Assembly: GCF_014644415.1 (NCBI RefSeq)
Contig: NZ_BMKQ01000001.1
Coordinates: 3,113,217-3,177,216, forward strand
DNA length: 64,000 bases
Direction: 5' to 3'
DNA from: Marmoricola endophyticus
GTDB lineage: Bacteria; Actinomycetota; Actinomycetes; Propionibacteriales; Nocardioidaceae
In this document: positions 32,502 through 41,537 of the stretch, in pieces
How the letters are laid out: each line of letters opens with the position of its first letter
Position numbering within the stretch: position 1 is the stretch's first letter
Translations under genes and position numbers: made by a program
The notes under the pieces: generated by a model
The model's database searches: none
What the model was told of the DNA's origin: nothing
The model's input: only the letters and a program-made list of their open reading frames with translations

Positions 32502-32861
32502 GTGCAGGTGGTCGTGGGAGTGGCGCTGTGTCGTGCCGGCCGGGTGCTGGCCGCCCACCGCGCCCGGCCACCGGTGGGCTGGGAGCTGCCCGGTGGCAAG
32601 GTCGAGGCCGGCGAGGAGCCGGCGGACGCGGCGGTCCGCGAGCTGCGCGAGGAGCTCGGGTGCGAGGTCGAGGTGACCGGATGGCTCGAGGGAGCCGTCG
32701 CCCTCGGTCAGGGCATGGAGCTGCGCGTCGCCCTCGCGCATCTGGTGTCCGGCGAGCCGCGCCCGCTCGAGCACGACGCGCTGTGGTGGGTGCCGACGGA
32801 TCTGCTGGGCAGGCTGGACTGGCTGCCCGCGGACGTGTCGTTCGTGGCCCAGCTGGGCTGA
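32502..32861 (+). CDS. NUDIX hydrolase, MutT-like
   Basis: A 119-aa single-domain NUDIX protein. The complete Nudix box G-x5-E-x7-R-E-U-x-E-E-x-G-U is present from GKVEAGEE through RELREELGC (about residues 30-52), preceded by WELPGG as in MutT. It probably hydrolyses an oxidised or non-canonical nucleoside triphosphate. GTG at 32502 starts directly at the first strand (VQVVVGVALCRAGRVLA). It is convergent with the next gene across repeat copy 2 of the GGTCTCGAC family. Confidence 0.8.
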   Translation: MQVVVGVALCRAGRVLAAHRARPPVGWELPGGKVEAGEEPADAAVRELREELGCEVEVTGWLEGAVALGQGMELRVALAHLVSGEPRPLEHDALWWVPTDLLGRLDWLPADVSFVAQLG

Positions 32862-32863
32862 GG

Positions 32864-32980
32864 GGTCTCGACAGGCTCGACCGCCGGGGCGGCGGTGGTG
32901 TGTCGGCTGAGGGGGTCTCGACGTCTCGCTCGCTGGCGCTCGCTCGGCTCGACCACCGGTGGTCGAGCTTGTCGAGACCC
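32864..32980. repeat. Palindromic repeat, GGTCTCGAC family, copy 2
   Basis: Begins GGTCTCGACAGGCTCGACC and ends GGTCGAGCTTGTCGAGACC, with an internal GGTCTCGAC at about 32914. Its core, 32947-32968, is a perfect 22-bp palindrome centred on CCGG. Like copy 1 it separates convergent genes. Confidence 0.8.
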
Positions 32981-32987
32981 GGGCGCA

Positions 32988-33269
32988 CTACTCCCGGTGC
33001 CGCCTGCGAGGGGAGTCGGGCAGCTGCAGCGGTGGCATCGGCGCGGAGGTGTCCTCGGGGACGTCGAGCCAGCCGTCGTACTCCTCGACGAGGAGCTCGA
33101 GGGTGATGTCGGGAGCGTCGGTCGAGACGACCCAGGGGTGGTCCTCGTCGTCGTCCTCGCCGGCAAAGCGGTCGCGGGTGAGGTCGGCGGCGTACCCGTC
33201 GCGCCGCAGGCGGCTCACCGCCGCCAGGGCGTGAGCCTCCTCGAAGAAGATGCCGCGGGTGCCGCTCAC
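32988..33269 (-). CDS. Small acidic protein, possibly RraB-like fold
   Basis: A 93-aa protein, strongly acidic in the middle ([16 protein letters not shown]), with [21 protein letters not shown] at the start and [16 protein letters not shown] towards the end. The alternation of one helix with strands and the EYDGW motif recall RraB, a regulator of RNase E, but the similarity is weak and only by eye. GTG at 33269 overlaps the stop of the methyltransferase gene by 4 nt, so both are probably one operon. Confidence 0.5.
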   Translation of the reverse strand: MSGTRGIFFEEAHALAAVSRLRRDGYAADLTRDRFAGEDDDEDHPWVVSTDAPDITLELLVEEYDGWLDVPEDTSAPMPPLQLPDSPRRRHRE

Positions 33270-34087
33270 CGGGGTTCGTCCCCGGTCTCGTAGTGGTCGA
33301 CCAGCATCGAGCTGCTGCCCAGGACGGGGACGAGGGAGAAGCCGCGCAGGGCGAGCGAGGTGACTCCGCGGGTACGACGGGCCGCCTCCGCCGCCACCGG
33401 GAGCGGCGTACGACGTCGCAGTCCCAGGTCCGTCGCGGCCCGCGTGAGGTCGCGGGTGGTCGAGGCGAACCCGGTGCCGGCCGACCGCATCACCGGGTGC
33501 ACCGCGGCGGCGACCGCGACCCACGGGGCGACGGTGTCGGCGACCAGCCCGAACGCGCCCGCGCCGACGACCGCGTGCGCCAGGGTGGTGCGGAGCATCT
33601 CGGGCGTGAGGTACATCAGCAGGCCCTCGGCCACGACGAACCGAGGCCGGTCGGCGGGCACCTGCGCCCACCAGCCCGGGTCCTCGACCCGGGCGGCGAG
33701 CAGGGTGACCCCGGGGAGGTCGTCGTACACCTCACGGCGCCGCGCGATCACCGGCGCCTGGTCGACGTCGTACCACTCCACGCCGGGTCCGCGCTCGACG
33801 CGGAGCACCCTGCTGTCCAGACCGCAGCCGAGGTGCAGCACGACGGCGTCGGGGTGCTCGTCGAGGAACGACCGCACCTGCGCGTCGACGAGCCGCGCCC
33901 GTGCACAGATCGCGTAGAGGTTGCCGTCGACGCCGAACCCCTCCCGCAGCGGGTGACCTGCGCGTTCGAGCACCTCGGCGGCGTACTCGTCGCCGAGGAC
34001 CGGCACCGTGGAGAGTGCGTCGCGCGCATGCATCCGCAGGGTCATCAGCATCGTCAGCTGCTCGCCGACCAGCTCGTCGTCGCCCAC
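33266..34087 (-). CDS. Class I SAM-dependent methyltransferase, leucine carboxyl methyltransferase/TcmP-like
   Basis: A 273-aa protein of the LCMT/TcmP O-methyltransferase group. The SAM-binding motif is [16 protein letters not shown] (about residues 81-96), followed by [19 protein letters not shown] (motif II) and [15 protein letters not shown] (motif III/post). N-terminal [20 protein letters not shown] is a typical lead-in. Such enzymes methylate carboxyl or hydroxyl groups of polyketide-like or peptide substrates, and the actual substrate is unknown. GTG at 34087 is the likely start. Confidence 0.75.
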   Translation of the reverse strand: MGDDELVGEQLTMLMTLRMHARDALSTVPVLGDEYAAEVLERAGHPLREGFGVDGNLYAICARARLVDAQVRSFLDEHPDAVVLHLGCGLDSRVLRVERGPGVEWYDVDQAPVIARRREVYDDLPGVTLLAARVEDPGWWAQVPADRPRFVVAEGLLMYLTPEMLRTTLAHAVVGAGAFGLVADTVAPWVAVAAAVHPVMRSAGTGFASTTRDLTRAATDLGLRRRTPLPVAAEAARRTRGVTSLALRGFSLVPVLGSSSMLVDHYETGDEPR

Positions 34088-34129
34088 CCCACCAGCCTGC
34101 CACGGTGCGAGGGGGGAGAGGATCGGTGC

Positions 34130-35062
34130 ATGCCCTCTCTCGACCCCGCCGAGCGCCGCCTGCTCCTGGTCCACGCCCACCCCGACGACGAGACGATCGG
34201 GCAGGGGGCGTCGATGGCGAGGTACGTCGCCGAGGGCGCCGGAGTCACCCTCGTGACCTGCACCGGCGGCGAGCTCGGTGAGATCCTCGTCCCCGAGCTC
34301 GAGCACCTGGCGTACGAGCGCGACGGCGGGCTGGCCGAGCACCGCCGTGGCGAGCTGGACGCGGCGATGACCGAGCTCGGGGTCACCGACCACCGCTACC
34401 TCGGCGGCTTCGGCACCTACAGCGACTCGGGGATGCAGTGGGCGCCGGAGGGGCACCCGCACCACGGTTCGGCGATCCCGGCGGACGAGGCGCCAGAGCG
34501 CGCGTTCTGGGAGGCCGACCTGACCGAGGCGGCCGACCACCTGGTGGCGGTCATCAGGGAGGTACGACCCCAGGTGCTGGTCACCTACGACCAGTTCGGC
34601 GGCTACGGCCATCCCGACCACATCCAGGCGCACCGGGTCGCGACGTACGCCGCGGCGCTGGCGGCGGTGCCGTCGTATCGGCCCGACCTCGGGGAGCCCT
34701 GGGACATCGCCAAGATCTACTGGAGCGCGATGTCGGCCAGCCGGATGCGCGACGGGATCCGGCGGCTCCGCGAGGCCGGTGACGACAACGCCTTCGAGGG
34801 GTTCGACCCCGACCGGCTCCCGCCGATGGCCGTCGAGGACGACGTGCTGAGCGCCCGCGTCGAGGCGACCGCGTACGTCGGGAAGAAGATGGACGCGATG
34901 CGGGCCCACGCGACGCAGATCTCCGTGGACGGGCCCTTCTTCGCACTGTCGAACAACGTCGGCGACGAGGTCTGGGGCGTCGAGTTCTTCCGGCTGGCCA
35001 AGGGAGTGCTGGGCCCGGTCGGCGGCGACGGGCTGGAAAGCGACCTGTTCGCCGGCCTGTGA
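34130..35062 (+). CDS. mshB: Mycothiol biosynthesis deacetylase MshB
   Basis: A 310-aa PIG-L family zinc hydrolase that deacetylates GlcNAc-inositol in mycothiol synthesis. Zinc ligands are in [13 protein letters not shown] (about residues 14-26) and [13 protein letters not shown] (about 160). TGGELGEI and the C-terminal [20 protein letters not shown] match MshB rather than the related amidase Mca. GGAGAGGA lies about 9 nt before the ATG. The stop codon is followed after 4 nt by the palindromic operator of the glucarate regulon. Confidence 0.88.
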   Translation: MPSLDPAERRLLLVHAHPDDETIGQGASMARYVAEGAGVTLVTCTGGELGEILVPELEHLAYERDGGLAEHRRGELDAAMTELGVTDHRYLGGFGTYSDSGMQWAPEGHPHHGSAIPADEAPERAFWEADLTEAADHLVAVIREVRPQVLVTYDQFGGYGHPDHIQAHRVATYAAALAAVPSYRPDLGEPWDIAKIYWSAMSASRMRDGIRRLREAGDDNAFEGFDPDRLPPMAVEDDVLSARVEATAYVGKKMDAMRAHATQISVDGPFFALSNNVGDEVWGVEFFRLAKGVLGPVGGDGLESDLFAGL

Positions 35063-35066
35063 CGAC

Positions 35067-35133
35067 GATGCCCTGAGGGCATCGCTCAATCCCGACTCGG
35101 TGTTGGACGTGAATCACCGACCTCTCCTAGGTT
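35067..35133 (+). promoter_or_regulatory. LysR-type operator and promoter of the kdgD operon
   Basis: A perfect palindrome GATGCCCTGAGGGCATC (35067-35083) contains the LysR-type T-N11-A core. Exactly 19 nt further is TTGGAC (35103-35108), then a 19-nt spacer and TAGGTT (35128-35133). The same architecture occurs before gudD and gntP, so control by the LysR gene at 41538-42431 is likely. Confidence 0.65.
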
Positions 35134-35173
35134 CGGAGGTGTCCAGCCACACCAACGCCGAGGAGCCAGCCGC

Positions 35174-36088
35174 ATGACCAGCACCCACGAGGAGGTGGCC
35201 GCCCGTCTCGGGTCCGGGCTGCTGTCCTTCCCCGTCACCCACTTCACCGCGACCGGCGAGCTCGACCTGGACGCCTACGCCGGGCACATCGACTGGCTCG
35301 GCGGCCACGACGTCGCCGGCCTGTTCGCGGCTGGTGGCACCGGTGAGTTCTTCTCCCTCACGCCCGCCGAGGTCGGCCGCGTCGTGCGGTCGGCCGTCGA
35401 GGGTGCGCCCGAGGGCCTGCCCGTCGTCGCGCCGGTCGGCTACGGCACCGCCACGGCGATCGAGCTGGCCCGCGACGCCGAGGCGGCCGGGGCCACGGCG
35501 CTGCTGCTGTTCCCGCCGTACCTCACCGAGGCGAGCCAGGACGGGCTCTTCGAGCACGTGCGCAGCGTCTGCTCCGCGACCTCGCTGCCCGTGATCGTCT
35601 ACAACCGGGCCAACGCCCGCTACGCGCCCGAGACCGTCGAGCGCCTCGTGGCCGTCTGTCCCACCCTGATCGGCTTCAAGGACGGCGTCGGTGACGTCGA
35701 CCAGATGACCCGCATCGCGGCGCGGGTCGGTGAGCGGCTGATCTACGTCGGCGGGCTGCCGACCGCGGAGATGTACGCGCTGCCCTACACGAGCCTCGGG
35801 CTGACGACGTACTCGTCGGCGATCTTCAACTTCCTGCCGGAGTTCGCCCTCGACTTCTACGCCGCCGTGCGCCGCGGCGACACCGCCTACGTGCTCGGCG
35901 CACTGGACTCCTTCGTGATCCCCTACTGCGACCTGCGCAACCGGGCCAACGGCTACGCGGTCAGCATCGTCAAGGCCGGCCTCACCGTCATCGGGCGGCC
36001 CGCCGGCCCCGTCCGCGCTCCGCTGAGCGACCTCGACGCCGACGAGCTGGCCCAGCTCGAGGTGCTGGTCCGGAAGGTGCAGGCCTGA
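35174..36088 (+). CDS. kdgD: 5-dehydro-4-deoxyglucarate dehydratase
   Basis: A 304-aa enzyme of the DapA/NAL TIM-barrel family that dehydrates and decarboxylates 5-keto-4-deoxyglucarate to 2,5-dioxopentanoate. The start [19 protein letters not shown] with [17 protein letters not shown] is characteristic of KdgD. The Schiff-base lysine is in [13 protein letters not shown] (about Lys169) and the conserved Tyr is in [14 protein letters not shown] lies about 9 nt before the ATG. First gene of an operon with the semialdehyde dehydrogenase and galactarate dehydratase (overlaps of 1 and 4 nt). Confidence 0.9.
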   Translation: MTSTHEEVAARLGSGLLSFPVTHFTATGELDLDAYAGHIDWLGGHDVAGLFAAGGTGEFFSLTPAEVGRVVRSAVEGAPEGLPVVAPVGYGTATAIELARDAEAAGATALLLFPPYLTEASQDGLFEHVRSVCSATSLPVIVYNRANARYAPETVERLVAVCPTLIGFKDGVGDVDQMTRIAARVGERLIYVGGLPTAEMYALPYTSLGLTTYSSAIFNFLPEFALDFYAAVRRGDTAYVLGALDSFVIPYCDLRNRANGYAVSIVKAGLTVIGRPAGPVRAPLSDLDADELAQLEVLVRKVQA

Positions 36089-37692
36089 TGAGCAGCCCCC
36101 TCGGTGTCTCGTTCATCGACGGGGCGGAGGTACGGGCCTCCGGCCCCGCCTTCCACGCCGTCGACCCCACCACCGGCGAGCAGCTGGAGCCGGCGTACGC
36201 CGAGTGCGGCGCCGCCGAGGTCGTGCAGGCCACGGCGGCCGCCGCGGCGGCCTTCGAGGTCTACCGGCGTACGACGCCCGAGACCCGCGCCCGCTTCCTC
36301 GAGGCCGTCGCCGACGCGATCGACGCGATCGGCCCCGACCTGCTGGCCACCGTGCCCGCCGAGACCGGCCTGCCCGAGGCCCGGGTGAAGGGCGAGACCG
36401 GCCGGACCAGCGGGCAGCTGCGGATGTTCGCCGCCGACCTGCGCGAGGGCGGCTGGCTCGACGTCCGCATCGACCCCGGCGACCCCGCCCGCAGCCCGGC
36501 GCCGCGCCCCGACGTACGCCAGCGCTCCGTGCCCGTGGGACCGGTCGCCGTCTTCGGCGCCAGCAACTTCCCGCTGGCCTTCTCGGTCGCCGGCGGCGAC
36601 ACGGCGTCCGCGCTGGCCGCGGGCTGCCCGGTGGTCGTCAAGGCGCACCCCTCCCACCCCGCCACCTCCGAGCTGGTGGGCCGCGCGATCGTCGAGACGC
36701 TCGCCGCCCACGACCTGCCGGCGGGCACGTTCGCCCTGCTGCACGGCGCGGGCAACGAGCTCGGCGAGGCGCTGGTCACCGACCCGCGGATCGCAGCCGT
36801 CGGCTTCACCGGCTCGCGCGGCGGCGGGCTCGCACTCTCCCGGCTCGCGGCCGGGCGCGAGGTGCCGATCCCGGTCTACGCCGAGATGTCGGCCGTCAAC
36901 CCCGTCTTCCTGCTGCCGGGCGCGCTCGGCGAGCGGGCCGAGCAGGTCGCGACCGGCTTCGCCGGCTCGCTGACCGGTAGCGGGGGCCAGCTGTGCACCA
37001 AGCCCGGCCTGGTCTTCGCGCTCGACGGGGACGCGACCGACACGTTCCTCGAGGCCGCAGCCCGCGCGGTCGCCGCGGTGCCGACCACGGCGCTGCTCAA
37101 CCCCGGCATCGGCGAGGCCTTCGTCAGCGGCGTACGCCGTCTGGGCGACGCCGAGGGGGTCGAGCGGGTCGCGGAGGGCGACACCGCCGAGCAGGGCCCG
37201 GCGGTCCCGGGCCGGCCCGCGCTGTTCACCACGACCGGTGACCGGTTCCTCGCCGACGCCGATCTCGCCGCGGAGGTCTTCGGGCCTGCCGGCCTCGTGG
37301 TCCAGGTCCGCGACGAGGACCAGCTGCACCAGATCGTGGCCGGCCTCGAGGGCCAGCTCACCGCCTCGCTGCACGTCGGCGCCGCCGACACCGACCTGGC
37401 CCTTGACCTGCTCGGCCGCCTCGAGCTCGTGGCCGGCCGGGTGCTCTTCGACGGCTGGCCGACCGGCGTCGAGGTCAACCACGCGATGGTCCACGGCGGC
37501 CCCTTCCCCGCGACCACCGCGCCGGGGACGACGTCGGTCGGCGCCCGGGCGATCGAGCGCTTCCTGCGTCCGGTGGCCTACCAGGACGTTCCCGCGGCGC
37601 TGCTGCCGCCCGAGCTGCACGACGACAACCCGTGGCGGGTCTTCCGCCGCATCGACGGACGAGCCGACACGCCGACGCAGGAGACCTCATGA
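36088..37692 (+). CDS. 2,5-dioxovalerate (alpha-ketoglutarate semialdehyde) dehydrogenase
   Basis: A 534-aa NADP-type aldehyde dehydrogenase that oxidises the KdgD product to 2-oxoglutarate. Recognisable features are VPVGPVAVFGASNFPLAFS (about 150), VVVKAHPSHPATSE, VGFTGSRGGG (about 235), Glu in PVYAEMSAVNP (about 268) and the catalytic Cys in GSGGQLCTKPG (about Cys303). The HPSHP variant is typical of the KGSADH type linked to sugar-acid pathways. Its ATG overlaps the kdgD stop (TGATG), so translation is coupled. Confidence 0.88.
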   Translation: MSSPLGVSFIDGAEVRASGPAFHAVDPTTGEQLEPAYAECGAAEVVQATAAAAAAFEVYRRTTPETRARFLEAVADAIDAIGPDLLATVPAETGLPEARVKGETGRTSGQLRMFAADLREGGWLDVRIDPGDPARSPAPRPDVRQRSVPVGPVAVFGASNFPLAFSVAGGDTASALAAGCPVVVKAHPSHPATSELVGRAIVETLAAHDLPAGTFALLHGAGNELGEALVTDPRIAAVGFTGSRGGGLALSRLAAGREVPIPVYAEMSAVNPVFLLPGALGERAEQVATGFAGSLTGSGGQLCTKPGLVFALDGDATDTFLEAAARAVAAVPTTALLNPGIGEAFVSGVRRLGDAEGVERVAEGDTAEQGPAVPGRPALFTTTGDRFLADADLAAEVFGPAGLVVQVRDEDQLHQIVAGLEGQLTASLHVGAADTDLALDLLGRLELVAGRVLFDGWPTGVEVNHAMVHGGPFPATTAPGTTSVGARAIERFLRPVAYQDVPAALLPPELHDDNPWRVFRRIDGRADTPTQETS

Positions 37693-38909
37693 CCGACACC
37701 CTCACCGCACGGACCACGCGACCCGCCAGCGCGCTCAGCGGCCCGGACGCCGCGCGCATCGCCGCCGCCCCCGGCCCGGCCACGGTCGACCGGATCGCCC
37801 ACGTCGCGCTGTCGTCGGTGGTGCTGCCGCTGGCCACCCCGATCAGCGACGCCAAGGTGCTCACCGGCCGGCAGAAGCCGATGACCGAGGTCGTCTTCCT
37901 CGTCACCGAGATCACCACCGAGTCCGGCGCGAGCGGCATCGGGTTCAGCTACTCCAAGCGCGCTGGCGGGCCGGCCCAGTTCGCGCACGCCCAGGAGATC
38001 GCGCCGGTGCTGGTCGGCGAGGACCCCGCCGACACCGCTCGGATCTGGACCAAGCTCACCTGGGCCGGCGCCTCGGTCGGCCGCAGCGGGCTGGCCACGC
38101 AGGCCATCGCCTCCATCGACGTCGCGCTGTGGGACCTCAAGGCCAAGCGCGCCGGGCTGCCGCTGGCCAAGCTGCTCGGCAGCCACCGCGACTCGGTGCG
38201 CACCTACAACACCTCCGGCGGCTTCCTGCACACCCCGATCGAGCAGGTGATCGACAACGCCCGGGCCAGCCTCGAGGCGGGCATCGGGGGCATCAAGCTC
38301 AAGGTCGGCCAGCCCGACTGGCGCCTCGACGTGGCCCGGGTGACCGCGGTCCGCGAGGCACTCGACCCGGACGTGCCGCTGATGGTCGACGCCAACCAGC
38401 AGTGGGACCGCGCCACCGCCATGCGGATGGGCCGCATCCTCGAGGAGTTCGGGCTGGTCTGGATCGAGGAGCCGCTCGACGCCTACGACGCCGAGGGCCA
38501 CGCCTCGCTCACCCGCCGGCTGGACACCCCGATCGCGACCGGCGAGATGTTCTCCAGCGTCGCCGAGCACGTCCGGCTGATCGACGCCGGCGCCTCCGAC
38601 GTCGTGCAGCCCGACGCACCGCGGGTCGGCGGGATCACGCCGTTCCTCAAGCTGGCGGCGTACGCCGAGCACCACCACCTCGACCTCGCCCCGCACTTCG
38701 CCATGGAGATCCACCTGCATCTCGCGGCGGCGTACCCGATCGAGCCGTGGGTCGAGCACTTCGACTGGCTCTCGCCGCTGTTCCACGAGGAGCTGGAGAC
38801 CCGCGACGGGCGGATGTACGTCTCCGAGCGCCCGGGGCTGGGCTTCACCCTCACCGAGCAGGCCCGGGCCTGGACGGTGGCGCGCGCCGAGGTCGGCAAG
38901 CGCCCCTGA
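37689..38909 (+). CDS. L-talarate/galactarate dehydratase (enolase superfamily)
   Basis: A 406-aa mandelate-racemase-subgroup enzyme that dehydrates galactarate (and probably L-talarate) to 5-keto-4-deoxyglucarate. By recall it aligns nearly end to end with the Salmonella enzyme: PLATPISDAKVLTGRQKP, GFSYSKRAGG, WAGASVGRSG, TYNTSGGFLHTP, IKLKVGQP with the catalytic Lys, DANQQWDRATAMRMGR, EEPLDAYDAEGHA, QPDAPRVGGITPFLK and APHFAMEIHLHLAAAYP. ATG overlaps the preceding stop (ATGA). It gives the operon a second entry substrate beside glucarate. Confidence 0.88.
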   Translation: MTDTLTARTTRPASALSGPDAARIAAAPGPATVDRIAHVALSSVVLPLATPISDAKVLTGRQKPMTEVVFLVTEITTESGASGIGFSYSKRAGGPAQFAHAQEIAPVLVGEDPADTARIWTKLTWAGASVGRSGLATQAIASIDVALWDLKAKRAGLPLAKLLGSHRDSVRTYNTSGGFLHTPIEQVIDNARASLEAGIGGIKLKVGQPDWRLDVARVTAVREALDPDVPLMVDANQQWDRATAMRMGRILEEFGLVWIEEPLDAYDAEGHASLTRRLDTPIATGEMFSSVAEHVRLIDAGASDVVQPDAPRVGGITPFLKLAAYAEHHHLDLAPHFAMEIHLHLAAAYPIEPWVEHFDWLSPLFHEELETRDGRMYVSERPGLGFTLTEQARAWTVARAEVGKRP

Positions 38910-38931
38910 GACCCGCACACCACGCCACGCG

Positions 38932-38959
38932 GACGCCCGGGACCACCGTCCCGGGCGTC
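38932..38959 (+). terminator. Hairpin between galactarate dehydratase and the AEC carrier gene
   Basis: A perfect 12-bp stem (GACGCCCGGGAC with GTCCCGGGCGTC) and a 4-nt loop. The next gene starts 47 nt later on the same strand, so this may be a partial terminator or processing site within the operon. Confidence 0.55.
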
Positions 38960-39006
38960 GGTGCGCACGCCCGGGACGCGCGCCCCGGTCACGACCGGAG
39001 GTCGCC

Positions 39007-39918
39007 GTGGGCCTGCTGACGGGCTTCGTCACCATCATCGCCGCGATCGCCGCTGGCTCCGCGCTGGCGCACACCGGCGTCCTCGACACCCGCTCGCAGC
39101 GGACGCTGGGCGAGATCGCCTTCTTCGTCGCCTCGCCCGCCCTGATGGTGACCACGATCAGCGAGGTGCACGTCGGGGGCGCCGGGCCCAACCTGCTGGC
39201 CTCGGCGCTCAGCCTGCTCGTCGCGTTCGTCACCTACACGGCTCTCGCCCGGCTGCGGTGGCGCCAGGACTCCGGTGAGGTGGTCGTCGGCGGTCTCACC
39301 GCGTCGTACGCGAACGCCGGCAACCTGGGCATCGCCATCGCGGCGTACGTCGTCGGCGACATCACCGTCGTGGTGCCCACGCTGCTCGTACAGATGCTCG
39401 CGGTGCAGCCGCTCGCGCTCGTCATGCTCGACCGGCAGGCGGGTCGAGGCAGCAGCGGCCGGGCGGTGCTGCGCCGGCTGCTGACCAACCCGCTCACCGT
39501 CGCCGCCGCGGTCGGCGTCGTGCTGGCGGTGACCGGAGCCCCGCTCCCGGCGCTCCTCGACCAGCCGCTGCGACTGATGGCCGGGGCCGCCATCCCGCTG
39601 ATGCTGATGTCGTACGGCGCGGCCCTGCGCCTGAGCCCTGGTCCGGGTCGCGCGGGTCGCAACCGCGAGGTGGTCACCGCGACCGTGCTCAAGCTGGTCG
39701 TGATGCCGCTGGTGGCCTGGCTGGTCGGGTCCGCCACGGGCCTGGAGGGGCAGGTGCTCCTCGGGGTGGTGGTGACCGCGGCGCTGCCGACGGCGCAGAA
39801 CGTCTTCCTGCACGCGACCCGCTACCGGGTGGGGGAGGACGTCGCGCGCGAGGGCGTGCTGCTGACGACCCTGGGCAGCCTGCCGGTGATCCTCCTGGCG
39901 GCCGTGCTGCTCGGCTAG
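39007..39918 (+). CDS. AEC (auxin efflux carrier) family transporter
   Basis: A 303-aa membrane protein of the AEC family with about ten hydrophobic segments in two five-helix halves. Family marks are TLGEIAFFVASPALMVTTI, LTASYANAGNLGIAIAAYVVG (helix-break Asn region), LLTNPLTVAAAVGVVLAVTG, and LMAGAAIPLMLMSYGAAL. Bacterial AEC carriers often export or import dicarboxylates (malate, malonate). The position behind the sugar-acid operon suggests a sugar-diacid or product carrier. GTG at 39007, with GGAGGT just upstream. Confidence 0.75.
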   Translation: MGLLTGFVTIIAAIAAGSALAHTGVLDTRSQRTLGEIAFFVASPALMVTTISEVHVGGAGPNLLASALSLLVAFVTYTALARLRWRQDSGEVVVGGLTASYANAGNLGIAIAAYVVGDITVVVPTLLVQMLAVQPLALVMLDRQAGRGSSGRAVLRRLLTNPLTVAAAVGVVLAVTGAPLPALLDQPLRLMAGAAIPLMLMSYGAALRLSPGPGRAGRNREVVTATVLKLVVMPLVAWLVGSATGLEGQVLLGVVVTAALPTAQNVFLHATRYRVGEDVAREGVLLTTLGSLPVILLAAVLLG

Positions 39919-40080
39919 GGCACGTCTCTCAGCTCTGGCCGTGCACCAGGCCGTCGGAGTCGAGAGACAAGCCCTCGCACCGGGGCTCGGACCGCCGCTG
40001 CCCGGGTGCGGGCGCGCTCACGGGGCGATGCCCGCGGCGAGCGGGCGGCACGGTTCGGCGGGCGAGGAAGGTCCTCGGGC

Positions 40081-41409
40081 TCAGCGCACCAGCGCGGGAC
40101 GCTTGGGGTCGAAGCGCCAGCCGGGTACGAGGTACTGCATCGCGGCAGCGTCGTCGCGAGCGCCGAGACCGTTGGCGCGGTAGAGCTCGTGGGCCGCGCC
40201 GAGCGCCTCCCGGTCGATCTCGACGCCCAGCCCCGGCCGCTCGGGCAGGCTCAGCGCGCCGTCGCGGATGAGGAGCGGCTCGCGGGTCAGGTGCTGGCCG
40301 TCCTGCCAGATCCAGTGCGTGTCGAGCGCGGTGATCGGGCCCGGTGCCGCGGCGCCGACCTGGGTGAACATCGCCAGCGAGACGTCGAAGTGGTTGTTGG
40401 AGTGCGAGCCCCAGGTCAGGCCGAAGTCGCTGCACATCTGGGCGACCCGGACCGAGCCGCGCATCGTCCAGAAGTGCGGGTCCGCGAGCGGGATGTCGAC
40501 GGCCTCGGTGCGGATGGCCGCGGCCATCTGGCGCCAGTCGGTGGCGACCATGTTGGTCGCGGTCGGCAGGCCCGTCGCCCGGCGGAACTCCGCCAGCACC
40601 TCGCGCCCGGAGTAGCCGGCCTCGGCGCCGCAGGGGTCCTCGGCGTAGGCCAGCACGTCGCGCGCGCCGCGGCACAGGCGCACGGCGTCGTCGAGCAGCC
40701 AGCCGCCGTTGGGGTCGAGGGTCACCCGGGCGTCGGGGAAGGCCTCGGCCAGCGCGGTGACGGCCTCGATCTCCTCCTCGCCGGGCAGCACGCCGCCCTT
40801 GAGCTTGAAGTCGGAGAAGCCGTAGCGCTCCGCGGCCGCCGTGGCCAGGGCGACCACGGCGTCGGGCGTCATGGCCGGGGCGCGGCGGATGCGCTCCCAG
40901 GAGTCGGCTCCGGAGTCGTCGGTGAGGTAGGTCAGGTCGGTGCGCGAGGTGTCGCCCACGAAGAACAGGTAGCCGAGCACCGGCACGCTGGTGCGCTGGA
41001 CGCCCTCTCCCAGCAGCTCGGCGACCGGCACGCCGAGGGCCTGCCCGTGCACGTCGAGCAGGGCCGACTCGAGGGCGGTCACCGCGTGGATGGTGGTGCG
41101 CAGGTCGAACGTCTGCAGCCCGCGTCCGCCGGCGTCGCGGTCGGCGAAGCGCGCCGCGACGTGGCGCAGCAGGCGGCCGTACTCCGCCACCGGCTGCCCG
41201 ACCAGCTCGGCGCCGCCGTCGCGGATGGTGCGCGTGATCTCCTCGCCGCCGGGCACCTCACCGAGGCCGACGCGGCCCTCGGAGTCAGTGAGGAGCACGA
41301 TGTTGCGGGTGAAGTAGGGGCCGTGCGCCCCGCTCAGGTTGAGCAGCATCGAGTCCTGGCCGGCGACCGGTACGACCTCGACCTCGACGACGGTGGGGCG
41401 TATGTCCAC
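40081..41409 (-). CDS. gudD: Glucarate dehydratase
   Basis: A 442-aa enolase-superfamily enzyme that dehydrates D-glucarate (and L-idarate) to 5-keto-4-deoxyglucarate, the KdgD substrate. Features are [21 protein letters not shown]-type start with [12 protein letters not shown], catalytic Lys pair in [14 protein letters not shown], metal ligands in VTLDPNGGW and [19 protein letters not shown], and the catalytic His in [16 protein letters not shown] at 41409 has AGGAGG 6 nt upstream. Transcribed toward the galactarate operon from a promoter with the shared LysR-type operator. Confidence 0.9.
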   Translation of the reverse strand: MDIRPTVVEVEVVPVAGQDSMLLNLSGAHGPYFTRNIVLLTDSEGRVGLGEVPGGEEITRTIRDGGAELVGQPVAEYGRLLRHVAARFADRDAGGRGLQTFDLRTTIHAVTALESALLDVHGQALGVPVAELLGEGVQRTSVPVLGYLFFVGDTSRTDLTYLTDDSGADSWERIRRAPAMTPDAVVALATAAAERYGFSDFKLKGGVLPGEEEIEAVTALAEAFPDARVTLDPNGGWLLDDAVRLCRGARDVLAYAEDPCGAEAGYSGREVLAEFRRATGLPTATNMVATDWRQMAAAIRTEAVDIPLADPHFWTMRGSVRVAQMCSDFGLTWGSHSNNHFDVSLAMFTQVGAAAPGPITALDTHWIWQDGQHLTREPLLIRDGALSLPERPGLGVEIDREALGAAHELYRANGLGARDDAAAMQYLVPGWRFDPKRPALVR

Positions 41410-41457
41410 GGGGACCTCCTGGTCTCGGCGGCCGGCCGCTGCCGGACGCTGCGTGCG

Positions 41458-41524
41458 ACCGTACGGAGCGCGTGCGATGCCCGTCCAGGTCTGGCTGGGC
41501 ATGGTCCGATGCGCTCAGGGCATC
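41458..41524 (-). promoter_or_regulatory. LysR-type operator and promoter of gudD
   Basis: Read on the minus strand: GATGCCCTGAGCGCATC (41524-41508, 16 of 17 bases as at kdgD), 19 nt, CTGGAC (41488-41483), 19 nt, TACGGT (41463-41458). Palindrome, spacing and -35 box repeat those before kdgD and gntP. GACCATGCC right after the core is also shared with the gntP site. Confidence 0.65.
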
Positions 41525-41537
41525 GAGGGACGTGGTG

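Noticed and set aside
38932-38959. Operator for the sugar-acid LysR regulator
   Set aside because: The 12-bp stem lacks the GATGC-N7-GYATC core and any -35 box at 19 nt; it fits a terminator or processing hairpin better.
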